Of a stretch of 63,795 nucleotides of DNA, positions 25,751 to 35,221 are shown piece after piece. The notes under the pieces are model-generated. The model was not told the DNA's origin. It did no database searches and saw only the letters and a program-made list of their open reading frames with translations. The position numbers were made by a program, and so were the translations under genes. The number at the start of each line of letters is the position of its first letter. Positions within the stretch are counted from its first letter, which is position 1. This DNA is from an uncultured Chthonomonas sp. (GTDB taxonomy: Bacteria > Armatimonadota > Chthonomonadetes > Chthonomonadales > CAJBBX01): NCBI GenBank assembly GCA_903885605.1, contig CAISJD010000089.1, positions 1 through 63,795 of the forward strand, given 5' to 3'.

Positions 25751-27990
25751 GGCTTCGCCTCCAATGGATCCGTCAGGAATTCGATGTCGCCGAAGACCGC
25801 CTCGCTGCCCGCAGGGCCCGTCACGCCGAGTTGCAGCATCCATGGCCGGCCCGGCCCGGCGCGGACGCGGCGGTCCAGCGGGACCTCGGTGACCGTGGCC
25901 GACGTGGATCCGCCGAAGAACCAGTTGTCGTTCAGGCCGAAGCCGTCCAGGTCGCCGTAAAGCTTGAAGATCCACTCCGCGCCCGAGCCCGCAAGGGAGC
26001 GGATCGGCACCCGGACCCTCGTGGCGCCCGGCGGCACGGAGACCGCCGGCAGCGCCGCCACCGCCCACGTCCTCCCCGGCGCGACGGTCACGCGGAGGCC
26101 CGCCGGCGTGCGGTCGACCCGGGCGTCGTTGAGCCGCTCGCTCCACCGTCCGGGTTCGAGCATCAGAACCGGCGACCAGGCCGGCGGCGCGGACTGCGGT
26201 AGCGGCGGCGGGTCGGCCGGGCGCGCCGCCTGGCCTGCGAGGTGGAAGAACGTGCCGTAGTCGACGATCTCGAACCGGGACGGGTCCAGCGCGGCCGCCA
26301 GCCGGGCGATCTCGCCCACCAGGTTGGCCTCGACCCCGTAGACGTTGGCGAAGGCCGGTAGCGGCCCGGCGCGGTAGAGGCCCTCAAGATGCTCGACGAA
26401 CCGGGGGACGTCGATGCGGTACTCCTTCTGCAGGTCGGGGCGCGTCTGCCAGTACCAGAGGGCCGTGGAGTAGCGCACCACGGGGATGCGCCGGGCTCCC
26501 ACGCTGAAGAGCTCGCCGCCGGGCCGCGCCTCGTGGGGCGTGATGTCGATGCCGCGCAGGCCGGGGAGCAGCCGCGCGTAGTCGTCTAGCGCGCTGCGGG
26601 TCGGGTACCAGAGGCCCAGCTCCCGGATGCCCATGGCCGGCATGGCCCGCGCCGTGTGGCGCAGGTAGAGGTCGAGCTTCGGGTCGGCCGAGGGGCTGAG
26701 GTAGCCCGCGCCGTTGGGAGCGCCCACGAAGTGGTCGAAGGGCGTGCGCGTGGCCTGGAAGTGCTCGAAGATCGACGGCCAGAGCGCGACGCTGGCCGGG
26801 TTCACTGCCCAGTTGATGGCGACCTGGCCGCGCCCCGGGTGGTAGGCCCAGGCCCGGTTGTACATGAGGGTCTGCGACTTGATCGCGTCGCCCTCGTTGG
26901 CCACGAAGGCGAGGTAGACCTTGCGCTCGGGCCGCTCGATCTTCGACCCGGCGGGTTGCGGGTAGGGCGGGCGCTTGAGCGGCTTCATGGCCGCGTGGAA
27001 CGAGAGGTCGCAGGCCGCCGCCGTGCAGTTCACGTAGTGGCCGGCCGCCGAGACGCGCTCCACGTAGACCGGCTCCGGCTCCGCCCAACCGAGGATCGGC
27101 GCCGGGGTCACCGTCAGGCAGCCCAGCACGCGGTCGAGGATGCCGGCCATTTCGGCGTCGCCGTCGATGACTGAGTCGCCGTACCGTGTCGGCGCGCGGA
27201 GCGGCGAGAGGTTGAAGATGGGGCATCGGCGGTAGAACGCGTAGTCGAGGCCGTGCAGGAAGTTCCAGTCATCGCGCTGGCGCAGGTCCGCGAAGCCGGC
27301 GCAGAGGCTGTGGGCGGCCGTCCGGTCCATGCGCGGGTAGGCCTCACTCAGGAGCCAGTCGTAGATGCGCCGCCGGCTCCATCCCAGCCGCTCGATGCGC
27401 GCCACCACCGGCACGCGCTCCAGCGCCGCCCGGTGCGCCTCGTAGAGCCGGCGGCTGATGGGCAGGCACCGGTTCAGGCTCGCCAGGTTCAGCGCCAGCA
27501 CGATGTTGTCCGACGGCATCGTGCGGCAGTCCCAGTCGTAGACCACCAGCCCGTTCAGGGCGGGCGCCACCCGGCGCAGCAGCGCGTCAGTGCCGCCGAC
27601 GATCGGCGTGAAGGCGACGCCCCGCGTCTTCGTGTAGTAGCTCCGCCACTCGAGCTCGGCCGCCAGGTTGCCCTCCGGCCCGCCCATGAACGCGACCATG
27701 TCGAGCCAGAGGAGCGGCCCGTCGCGGTTGACGAGGCCGGCGGCTGCGAGCTTCAGCACGTACTCGTCGAACTGGTGGCCCGTCGGCGCGTAGGACGAGA
27801 CCGACGAGAAGGGGACCAGCAGCACCTCGCGCGGGCCGAGGCCGAGCATCTTCCGCGTCACGGTCCGCCCGGGCAGGCGGTAGTCGGCACGGATGCCCGG
27901 GGCCGGGGCTCCCCATGCCGCCGTGGCGGCCGCGACAACGCCCAGGCCGGTGAGTGCCGCCGCGCGCAGCGCACGATCCCATGATATCAT
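25747..27990 (-). CDS. GxGYxYP-family putative glycoside hydrolase, exported
   Basis: The 747-residue protein has a signal peptide and resembles the GxGYxYP family (PF14323 and its N-terminal partner domain). The family motif appears as GAPNGAGYLSPSADP near residues 425-440, and VYLAFVANEGDAIK and INWAVNPASVALWPSI are typical neighbours. The last 150 residues form a beta-sandwich. The family is predicted to act on carbohydrates but has no confirmed activity that I know of. GGAGG precedes the ATG at 27990, which overlaps the upstream stop by 4 nt, and its own stop overlaps the next start, so the three genes look translationally coupled. Confidence 0.82.
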   Translation of the reverse strand: MISWDRALRAAALTGLGVVAAATAAWGAPAPGIRADYRLPGRTVTRKMLGLGPREVLLVPFSSVSSYAPTGHQFDEYVLKLAAAGLVNRDGPLLWLDMVAFMGGPEGNLAAELEWRSYYTKTRGVAFTPIVGGTDALLRRVAPALNGLVVYDWDCRTMPSDNIVLALNLASLNRCLPISRRLYEAHRAALERVPVVARIERLGWSRRRIYDWLLSEAYPRMDRTAAHSLCAGFADLRQRDDWNFLHGLDYAFYRRCPIFNLSPLRAPTRYGDSVIDGDAEMAGILDRVLGCLTVTPAPILGWAEPEPVYVERVSAAGHYVNCTAAACDLSFHAAMKPLKRPPYPQPAGSKIERPERKVYLAFVANEGDAIKSQTLMYNRAWAYHPGRGQVAINWAVNPASVALWPSIFEHFQATRTPFDHFVGAPNGAGYLSPSADPKLDLYLRHTARAMPAMGIRELGLWYPTRSALDDYARLLPGLRGIDITPHEARPGGELFSVGARRIPVVRYSTALWYWQTRPDLQKEYRIDVPRFVEHLEGLYRAGPLPAFANVYGVEANLVGEIARLAAALDPSRFEIVDYGTFFHLAGQAARPADPPPLPQSAPPAWSPVLMLEPGRWSERLNDARVDRTPAGLRVTVAPGRTWAVAALPAVSVPPGATRVRVPIRSLAGSGAEWIFKLYGDLDGFGLNDNWFFGGSTSATVTEVPLDRRVRAGPGRPWMLQLGVTGPAGSEAVFGDIEFLTDPLEAKP

Positions 27991-30452
27991 GGCCGCCCAA
28001 CCTCCGGCGCCGTGATCAGCGCCTCGCCGCCGGGCTTTAGCTTCCGCACCAGCCGGCCTCCCTGCCACTGCACCACCACCTTGTCACGATACGCGGTGAC
28101 CTTGAGCCGCTGCCCGTGGAAGACCAGCCCGTCGACGCCCGCGAACTGCAGGCCCTTCGGCAGCCGGGGCCGCACGTGGAGGCCGCGCAGGTCGGCATCG
28201 ACGCCCACGAAGGCGTAGAGGAAAGCCGCCGGAGTGATGCCGCTCTCGGGGAACTCGCCCCAGACGCCCACGGAGCCGGGAGGGCCGCCGTGGTTGTTGA
28301 TCTCGCCCCGGTAGAGCGGGTTGCCACCCACCAGGTGGTCAGGCTCGGCGAAGCGGCCGAGGATCTTGCCGAAGCGCGCCCAGGCGTCGTCGGCGCCCAG
28401 CCAGAGCGCCCGCGCCATGATCTCGTAGTAGGCCGTCCAGAGGATGGCGCCGCCGTCCTCGCACCATTCCTCGTACTTGTACCGGTTGTACTGCTCGGCG
28501 CAGTGGAGCGTGTTGGAGCGCGGCGCGAAGACCCACCGGGTGAAGGTGTCGGGCTTGCCGCTCGCGGTGGGCTCCAGCGTCATCCATCGCATCATGCGCT
28601 GCACCTGCGGCTTGCCGGCCAGGCCGTGGGTTGCGGCGATGAGGTTCACGTGGGTCATGCCGGGGTCGTGCTTGCCGCCCTTGGCGTCGATCCAGCCGAT
28701 GTAGCGCCCCGCCTTCTCGTCCCAGAAGGCGGCGTTGAACTGCTCCCGGGCGCGGTCGGCCAGCCTCTCCAGCTCTGTGGCGCGCGCCGGGTCGCCCGCG
28801 GCCCGCTCCAGTTCGGCGGCGGCTCGCAGCGTGGGTGCGTAGAATGCGTTGATGTAGGCGACCTGATGCCCCGCCGGGATGCAATCCCAGTAGTCGCTGG
28901 GCCAGGGGATGACGCCGTCGACCTCCACCCCGGCGTGCTGCTTGCTGTCGATGGTGAGCAGGCTCGTCTCACCGTGCAGGGCGTTCAGCAGGTAGCCCGT
29001 GGCCTTGCGGACCGTGGGCAGGCACTTGGCCAGGAAGGCGCGGTCGCCGGTCCAGCAGAACCACCGGCGGCAGGCCAGGATCCACTGCGTGTTCCCGTCG
29101 TAGTGGCGGCTGTCGGACGTCGCGCAGTCTCCGCCGTCCCACCCCCGCGAGTCGCCCCGGCTCCAGATGAAGCCGTCCGGGTCGATGCGGAAGGTGTAGT
29201 GGAGGAGCACGCGCTCCAGCGAGTCGTGGATCGGCCCGCCCACCCAGGCCAGCTTCAGCGTGTCGAACTCGTAGGTCGAGGGGCACGAGGTGTGGCTGGT
29301 GAGGTAGGTGAGCAGGAACTCGTTGATCAGCGCGTCGCGCGCCGGGTCCGACGTGAAGAAGCGCGGGAAGTGGGGCGGCAGGGCGGCGCCCGCGGGCCGG
29401 GCCTCCAGGCTGCCTCCCGATCCGATCAGGAGGCTCAGCCGGTCGGCGTCCATGCGGGGCTGCAGGGCGCCGCGGGCGTGGGCCAGCGTCAGGTCGCAGC
29501 CGTTCGCGCCCTGGAGGCGGGCCTCGGCGCAGGCGGGCTCCAGCGCCCAGTCGGCCTCCAGCCGCTTGAAGGCGTGGACCGGCAGCCAGTATCCCGTGTC
29601 GGTGACGATGGACCGGAAGGGCGTGGTGGCCGGGTTGGAGGTGTCATAGCCGTCGCGCTTCCAGGGGAACTCCAGGGCCAGCGCCGGAGCTGCGGCGGCC
29701 GATGCGGGCTTCGGCGAGGCGCCGGCGACCACGAGCTTGCGGCCTTCGAGGCGGAGGGTCCAGTCGGAGGCCGTCACCTGCGCCATCTCGAAGCCGAGCC
29801 GCCAATCCTTGCCCGGCTGCGCCACGCCGTTGATGTAGGCCTGGCCGTCGGGCAGCTTGTCGGTGTTGCAGCCCCACCAGTAGGCGCCGCCGTGCTTCTC
29901 GCCGATCTCGAGGTAGAAGAGGCCCGGTTCGGCGGGCTGGGGCAGCGGCAGGTGGACCTCGCTGTCGTTCGGCAGCGGACGCACGCGCCGGGAGGCCACC
30001 AGAGGCCCCGCGGGACCGCCGCGGCGGAGCGTCAGGGTCACCGCCGAGTCGGCCACTCCGCTGCAGGTGAGGAGCGCCCAGACATCGGAGAGCCAGGGGC
30101 CGCCCGCCGGAACCGTGAAGCTCTGGCCCAGCGTGCCCGTGGGCGGCAGGTCCTCGCCGTGGTCGAAGGGCCCGCCGTAGCCGCCGCGCGCCACGTTGGG
30201 CACGAAGGCGCGGCCACCGGTGATGCGCAGCGCGCCGCCCTCCACCCGCACATCGGCCGGCGCCGCCTGGCGAAAGGGACGCAGCAGGGCGCCCCGTGGA
30301 AGGTAGCGCCCCTTGCCCGTGGGGTCGAGCTCTACCCGCACGCAGCCGTCGCCGGGACGCAGGCGGTAGGTCCCGTTGGCGACGACGGCCTCCTGCGCCC
30401 CGAATGTCGGCGTCGCCGCCACGACCGCCAGTGCGCTAAGGAGCCGCTTCAA
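27987..30452 (-). CDS. Six-hairpin glycosidase-like exported protein
   Basis: The 821-residue product starts with a signal peptide (MKRLLSALAVVAATPTFG) and an N-terminal beta region of about 350 residues, followed by an (alpha/alpha)6 barrel from FFTSDPARDALINEFLLTY. Barrel segments include DGFIWSRGDSRGWDGGDC, HYDGNTQWILACRRWFCWTGD, VEVDGVIPWPSDYWDC, YINAFYAPTLRAAAELE and CEDGGAILWTAYYEIMARAL, and a small beta domain closes the protein. This resembles the GH78/GH63/GH94 superfamily; the family and substrate are not fixed by sequence alone. The start is a TTG inside the end of the GH130-like gene (17-nt overlap). Confidence 0.78.
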   Translation of the reverse strand: MKRLLSALAVVAATPTFGAQEAVVANGTYRLRPGDGCVRVELDPTGKGRYLPRGALLRPFRQAAPADVRVEGGALRITGGRAFVPNVARGGYGGPFDHGEDLPPTGTLGQSFTVPAGGPWLSDVWALLTCSGVADSAVTLTLRRGGPAGPLVASRRVRPLPNDSEVHLPLPQPAEPGLFYLEIGEKHGGAYWWGCNTDKLPDGQAYINGVAQPGKDWRLGFEMAQVTASDWTLRLEGRKLVVAGASPKPASAAAAPALALEFPWKRDGYDTSNPATTPFRSIVTDTGYWLPVHAFKRLEADWALEPACAEARLQGANGCDLTLAHARGALQPRMDADRLSLLIGSGGSLEARPAGAALPPHFPRFFTSDPARDALINEFLLTYLTSHTSCPSTYEFDTLKLAWVGGPIHDSLERVLLHYTFRIDPDGFIWSRGDSRGWDGGDCATSDSRHYDGNTQWILACRRWFCWTGDRAFLAKCLPTVRKATGYLLNALHGETSLLTIDSKQHAGVEVDGVIPWPSDYWDCIPAGHQVAYINAFYAPTLRAAAELERAAGDPARATELERLADRAREQFNAAFWDEKAGRYIGWIDAKGGKHDPGMTHVNLIAATHGLAGKPQVQRMMRWMTLEPTASGKPDTFTRWVFAPRSNTLHCAEQYNRYKYEEWCEDGGAILWTAYYEIMARALWLGADDAWARFGKILGRFAEPDHLVGGNPLYRGEINNHGGPPGSVGVWGEFPESGITPAAFLYAFVGVDADLRGLHVRPRLPKGLQFAGVDGLVFHGQRLKVTAYRDKVVVQWQGGRLVRKLKPGGEALITAPEVGRP

Positions 30453-32214
30453 GGCCGCTCTCGATGCGCAGCCGGCGGGCCATATCCTGCCCCATGGGCC
30501 GCCGCCGGCCGATGCGCTCGACCTCGGCTCGGACCTGCGCCGGGATGTGCGACGACGGCGGGCCCGCCGCCTCGTCCGGCGCGACGCCGGCGCACCACCC
30601 GGCCGTCTGCGTGGTGGCGCCGATGGGCTCCTCGGAGCGGTAGAGGACGCGCTCGGGACACTCCAGGTCGAGGAGCATGACGCCCTCGCCGGAGAGGGTG
30701 ATGGGCCCGGCGGGGCCGTTCTCCCATCGCACGCCGCGGTAGCGCAGGATCCGGCCGAGCCCCTCGACGCACTCGGGCGCCCGGCCGTCGACGAAGAGGC
30801 CGTCGGCGTCGAAGAAGCCCGGTCGCCCTCCGATGGGCCTCCGTACCGTGCGATCTCCCAGCCGCCTCACGACAGCCACCTGCCGTGCAGGGCCGTCGCC
30901 CTCGATGGCCCACTCCCAGCCGCAGAGGGGCTCGGGCAGAGCCACCGATGGGCAGGGCTCGCCCTCCAGCCGGACACCCCGCCGGGCGCGGCGCGCCTCG
31001 ATATCGGCCAGCACCTGCGGGGGCACGACGTCGCGAAGGCGGAACGAGGCCCGCGCCACGGCCGTATCGCCCACGCCGGTGTAGAAGTGGAAGAGGTCGT
31101 CCACGCCGTTCGCGCCCGCCTCGGCCTCCACCTGGCCTCCGGCGAACATGACGCCGTCGAGGTGCGGCAGGCCGCGGACCCACTCGCCCTGCTCGACGAA
31201 CTCGCGCCAGGTCTCGTCGGCATCCAGTAGCGGCTCGGCCGACCAGTAGAGGCACTCGCCCGTGTCGGCATCCACCAGCCGCAGGTAGGGCAGGTAGAAG
31301 AGCCGCCAGCCGCTCCCCTCGGCGTCGCGGAGCGTGCGGTTGTGGACGCCGTGGACCACATCGACGAACAGCGGCTGCGATCCGACCCGGGCGCGGATGG
31401 GCGTGCCGTTGCAGCCGATGTGCGAGTTGTCGAAGCGGCCGGGCCGGATGCTCGTCTGCACCACGCCGAAGTCGGCGACCCCATCCTCGCCGGCGGGGCA
31501 GTGCGTCCGTCCCTGCGTATCCACGATGGCCACGTCGGGCACGGGCCGGTGGAACATGCGCAGGGAGCCGTCCGTCAGGCGGATGAAGACGATATCGTTC
31601 TTGTTCGCCCAGGAGGAGTAGATGCGGTTCGTGCCGCCCACGCCCGCGGGCTCCCAGACGCCGGGCGCCCACCAGAGCGCGCGCCACTCGTCCATGATCT
31701 CCTCCACAGGCCGGCGCGCCAGCTCGATGCTCTGGTCCACCCGCGCCACGAAGTCGGCGGCGGGCATCCGCACGATGCAGTCGAAGACCTGGGTGACTGT
31801 GCCTTCGTGATAGATCATGTAGAGCCAGGGGCCGTCCTCCCAGAAGCGGAAGTCGTGGAGTACCAGGATCTCATCGCGGTGCGGCCCCTGCTGGTACGCC
31901 TCGAACTCCTCCTTGTTCTGCGGCAGCCAGATGGGGCGCTCGATGGCGAAGATGGGCAGCGGCAGCCGGTGCGTCACCTGCTCGCCCCGGGCGTCCAGCA
32001 CCGCCAGGCCCAGGTGGCTGGCCCAGACATCGTGGATGTCGACGCGGAAATAGTCGGCCGTGCCGCCCGCGCGGTAACCCAGGAAGACGCGCGGGTCGAG
32101 GCCCAGGCGCACACAGCAGGGATTGGTGGCGTGATGCCCCTCCCAGCCGCTGGTTGGGCCGCTGACCAGCGGCTCGATGACGATATGGGGATGCTTGACG
32201 GCTCTCAGGCTCAA
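30436..32214 (-). CDS. GH130-like five-bladed propeller glycosidase or phosphorylase
   Basis: The 592-residue product has no signal peptide and opens HIVIEPLVSGPTSGWEGHHATNP with VFLGYRAGG, resembling GH130 and related GH32/43-like propellers. Further segments fit blades: LYMIYHEGTVTQVF, NRIYSSWANKNDIVF and FHFYTGVGDTAVARASFRL. GH130 enzymes phosphorolyse or hydrolyse beta-mannosides. The C-terminal 150 residues form an extra region of unknown role. It is the first gene of the four-gene operon. The start is TTG at 32214 with GGGAG about 8 nt upstream. A cytosolic location fits a phosphorylase. Family assignment is tentative. Confidence 0.6.
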   Translation of the reverse strand: MSLRAVKHPHIVIEPLVSGPTSGWEGHHATNPCCVRLGLDPRVFLGYRAGGTADYFRVDIHDVWASHLGLAVLDARGEQVTHRLPLPIFAIERPIWLPQNKEEFEAYQQGPHRDEILVLHDFRFWEDGPWLYMIYHEGTVTQVFDCIVRMPAADFVARVDQSIELARRPVEEIMDEWRALWWAPGVWEPAGVGGTNRIYSSWANKNDIVFIRLTDGSLRMFHRPVPDVAIVDTQGRTHCPAGEDGVADFGVVQTSIRPGRFDNSHIGCNGTPIRARVGSQPLFVDVVHGVHNRTLRDAEGSGWRLFYLPYLRLVDADTGECLYWSAEPLLDADETWREFVEQGEWVRGLPHLDGVMFAGGQVEAEAGANGVDDLFHFYTGVGDTAVARASFRLRDVVPPQVLADIEARRARRGVRLEGEPCPSVALPEPLCGWEWAIEGDGPARQVAVVRRLGDRTVRRPIGGRPGFFDADGLFVDGRAPECVEGLGRILRYRGVRWENGPAGPITLSGEGVMLLDLECPERVLYRSEEPIGATTQTAGWCAGVAPDEAAGPPSSHIPAQVRAEVERIGRRRPMGQDMARRLRIESGLEAAP

Positions 32215-32362
32215 TGGAGGGGCTCCCTTCGCGGCAGATGCGCGCGCACGCTAAGTACGGCCCAGAGACCCGTGACTCCTGCAATGGCGGCGCGGGCCAC
32301 AGCGTCGATGGGGCCGGGCGCGACGCCTGCACACCGGATACGACCCACCCCGCACGCCGCGC

Positions 32363-32391
32363 TTGACCCTCCCACGGGTCGGTCGTACAAT
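32363..32391 (+). promoter_or_regulatory. Sigma-70 promoter for the yjbH-like operon
   Basis: TTGACC at 32363-32368 and TACAAT at 32386-32391 with a 17-nt spacer form the clearest promoter in the window, 44 nt before the YjbH-like ATG, in the divergent gap with the GH130-like gene. Confidence 0.7.
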
Positions 32392-32435
32392 GCCGGTGCC
32401 GTGGGCCGGCTGGTTCGCGGCATTGGGGGCGACCT

Positions 32436-34298
32436 ATGCGGTTCGTGCTCTGGCCGGGCCTTCGCAGCGTTGTGGCGGCGGCGCTTCTCCTCTCGCTGAG
32501 CCCGTCTGCGTGCGCCCAGTCCGAGCCGTGGCCGGGTTCGGGGCTCGGGCCGTTCACCGGGCTGGCCCACACGCCCTCCGCGCTCGTGCTGCCTGATGGC
32601 TGGGCTGCCGTGGCGCTCTTCTCGGACTCGTTCCGCAAGGTCTCCGCGCCGTGGGTCTGGCGCCGGCGGCAGGCGGCTACCGTGGGCCTGGGCTTGCTGC
32701 CGGGCATCGAGGTGATGGCCGGCGCCTGCGACACCAGGGAGTGGCTTGAGGGGAGCATCGACGACCGCCTCCTCGCCGCCAAGTGGCAGGTCCTGAGCCA
32801 GACGCCGCGCAGGCCCGCCGTGGCCGTCGGCGCCACGGACATCACCGGGACCCGTGTGGCCGCCTCGGATTACGCCGTCGCCTCGTGGCGCACGGGCCGC
32901 TTCACGCTCCACGGAGGCATCGGGCGGGGCGAGCTGCGGGGCGCCTTCGGAGGGGCCGAAGCCTGGCTGACGGGCCGGGTCGCGGCGCTGGTCGAGCACG
33001 ACTCCCGCGACGTGAACCTGGGCCTCCGGGCGCGAGGGCCGGGCGGGCTCTCGGTCACCGCCGCGCTCGTGGGCGGGCGCCGGCTGGAGGGCGCCATCGC
33101 CTACACCGCCTCGGCGTCCGGAGGGCCGGCGCATCGCGCTCCCGTACCGGCAGCCGACCAGTCCCTCCCTCCCGGCCTGCCGCCCGAGGCCGCCGTGCGG
33201 CGCGCACTGGCGGAGCATGGGTTCGAGGACGTTCGTTCAGCCCTCCATGGCGCCCGCATGGAGGTGCGGCTGGAGGACCGCCTCTACCGCAACCCGGAGA
33301 CGGGCCTGGTCGCCGCCGCCCAGATCGCCTGCACCGCCGCAGGGCCTGCCGTCACGGAGTTGGCGATCACGCTGACGAACCGGGGCGCGCCCGTGGCGGC
33401 CACGCGCTGGGAGGCCGGAGAGGCCGGGCCGCGCCTGCTGGAGGCGCACCTGCCCGGGCTCTCCGAGCCCTCCGGGGCCCCTGCCGCATCGCCGGCGCAA
33501 TCGCACGGCGACCTGCTCGTCGGACCCCGCGCCTCCGCCTCGCTGGGTAGCTCCGACATCCCATACCGGGCGGGAGCGGGCGCCGAAGTACGCCTGCGCG
33601 GCCCCGCGGGCCTGGAGGCCCGGGCCCTGGGCGAGGCCATCGTCGCCGACACGCTGGAGCGCCGAACGGGCACGCGATTGGCGACCGCCTCGCTCAGTGC
33701 CCTGCGCGGCGTCGGGCCCGGCGGATGGGCGAGGATCGCCGCCGAGCGGCTGGCCGACGGCAAGGGCGCGGCATCAATGGCGGGCCTCTGGACCCCGCAC
33801 GACGGCCGGTACGCCCTGGAACTGCAGTGCGGCTTCGCCGCAGCCGACGAGCCCGCCGGCGTCTGGGCCTCCACGCTTGCGGCCCACGTCCCGTTGCCTC
33901 GCCTCGGAGCGGTGGCGAGCCTCACCGCCGGGCGCTGGGCGGGCGGCGACGCGGGCGCCACGGCTTCGCTCCTCCGCCGCATGGGCGAGACCGAACTGAC
34001 CCTCTCCTGCACGCGCACGGTCCGCGCCTCGGAGGTGGCGTGGATCGTCGGCGCGAAGGTCACGGTGCCGCTCGGGCCCGTGCGCGCCGGGCCGCCCTCG
34101 GCCCTTCGCTGCCGCGTCCGGGAGCGCTTCGATATGGAGTACCGCGCCCGCACCGCCGCGCAGCCCATCGCGGGCTTCATGCAGCCGGTGAGCGCCATGC
34201 CCGGCCTCTTCGACGATCTCCTTGCCCGCGGGCGCCTCCTTCCCGGCGCCCTGACGCAGGCCGTTCTGGCCCGCATGTCTCAGGAGGTGACACGATGA
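32436..34298 (+). CDS. YjbH-domain outer-membrane-type protein
   Basis: The 620-residue exported protein has a signal peptide ending SACA-QS and then GPFTGLAHTPSALVLPDGWAAV, typical of YjbH-type beta-barrel proteins linked to exopolysaccharide secretion in enterobacteria. Many amphipathic beta strands follow, and a middle insertion (about residues 245-330) has an alternating alpha/beta pattern. An outer-membrane barrel would imply a diderm cell. It overlaps the next gene's start by 4 nt (ATGA) with AGGAGG upstream of that start, so the two proteins are probably made together. Confidence 0.7.
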   Translation: MRFVLWPGLRSVVAAALLLSLSPSACAQSEPWPGSGLGPFTGLAHTPSALVLPDGWAAVALFSDSFRKVSAPWVWRRRQAATVGLGLLPGIEVMAGACDTREWLEGSIDDRLLAAKWQVLSQTPRRPAVAVGATDITGTRVAASDYAVASWRTGRFTLHGGIGRGELRGAFGGAEAWLTGRVAALVEHDSRDVNLGLRARGPGGLSVTAALVGGRRLEGAIAYTASASGGPAHRAPVPAADQSLPPGLPPEAAVRRALAEHGFEDVRSALHGARMEVRLEDRLYRNPETGLVAAAQIACTAAGPAVTELAITLTNRGAPVAATRWEAGEAGPRLLEAHLPGLSEPSGAPAASPAQSHGDLLVGPRASASLGSSDIPYRAGAGAEVRLRGPAGLEARALGEAIVADTLERRTGTRLATASLSALRGVGPGGWARIAAERLADGKGAASMAGLWTPHDGRYALELQCGFAAADEPAGVWASTLAAHVPLPRLGAVASLTAGRWAGGDAGATASLLRRMGETELTLSCTRTVRASEVAWIVGAKVTVPLGPVRAGPPSALRCRVRERFDMEYRARTAAQPIAGFMQPVSAMPGLFDDLLARGRLLPGALTQAVLARMSQEVTR

Positions 34299-35221
34299 AG
34301 CGTTACCGAAACCGGTGGGTCGCCAAACTGCTGGCGCTCGCCCTCATTGCCTTCATGATCCCCCAGTCCGGTTGCGGAGGTGGCGGCGGCCGGATGCCGA
34401 GCACCGACGAGGTGCTTAACAGGCTCAGCACAGCCGCCGACCAGGCCTCCATGGAGGAGGCGATCCGGCAGCTGCTGCGCAAGACCGGCCTCGGCGTCGA
34501 CACCGGCGGCAGCAGCTACACGCGCCTGTCCGTGACCAACGCCGAGATCTCCACCTGGGCCCGGCTGCAGCTGAGCATGACCGACCCGGCGGCCTGGCCC
34601 ACCGTCCGCGGCCTGCACGACAGCATCGAGCCGAGGCTGGAGGACCCGTTCATCAGCGAGCTCGACGTGATCCTCGTGGAGCTGAACCGCCAGGCGCGCG
34701 GCGCGTTCGCCGTCACGCCCGAGGAGCCGGACAGCGCCCTCCTCATCGCCATGCTCTCGGGTCCGCCGCTCCGCGCCACGGCGCCCGTCGTCACGGGCGA
34801 CACGCGCCTCAACCCGGTCCAGGCGATCCTCTGCGCGGCCTGGCTGGTGCGCCAGTTCTCGGCCCCGACGCGGGCGGTGTCGCGCGATTCCTACTCAACG
34901 TGCCTCAAGTGGTGCTTCGTCAAGTACGGGTGGGACGTGGCGAAGTGCACGACGGTGGGCTTCCTGAAGATCGCGGGGCTGCTCGCCGCGGCGGGTCTCA
35001 CGATCGCCTCGTTGCCGGCCACCTGGGAGGCGCTCCTGGCCCTGATGGCGGCGGCGGGCATCGCGGCGAGCATCATCGACCAGGTGCAGGACGCCTGGAA
35101 CGATATGTATACATGCCTCGATGACGCGTCGTACCGCTCGATCACCTGCGGCATCGACTGCCACAAGCAGGGAGAGGTGACCATCGCTCCCGGCCAGGCC
35201 GAAGGCGAGTGCTGCAGGTAG
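34295..35221 (+). CDS. Cysteine-rich lipoprotein of unknown function
   Basis: The 308-residue product has a lipoprotein signal with lipobox QSGC (Cys27) followed by a Gly stretch. I do not recognise a family. Residues of about 30-190 are helical. The C-terminal third has Cys clusters (TCLKWC, AKC, YTC, TCGIDC, ECC) bracketing a long Ala/Gly-rich hydrophobic hairpin that begins at IAGLLAAAGLTIASLP. The arrangement recalls disulfide-stapled hydrophobic hairpins, but no function is claimed. It is coupled to the YjbH-like gene, so a shared envelope or exopolysaccharide role is plausible. Confidence 0.7.
   Translation: MKRYRNRWVAKLLALALIAFMIPQSGCGGGGGRMPSTDEVLNRLSTAADQASMEEAIRQLLRKTGLGVDTGGSSYTRLSVTNAEISTWARLQLSMTDPAAWPTVRGLHDSIEPRLEDPFISELDVILVELNRQARGAFAVTPEEPDSALLIAMLSGPPLRATAPVVTGDTRLNPVQAILCAAWLVRQFSAPTRAVSRDSYSTCLKWCFVKYGWDVAKCTTVGFLKIAGLLAAAGLTIASLPATWEALLALMAAAGIAASIIDQVQDAWNDMYTCLDDASYRSITCGIDCHKQGEVTIAPGQAEGECCR

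Noticed and set aside
28116-30680. An 854-codon open frame opposite the six-hairpin glycosidase gene
   Set aside because: High-GC antisense shadow; no domain and composition biased to Arg, Gly, Val and Ala, while the minus strand has clear family motifs.
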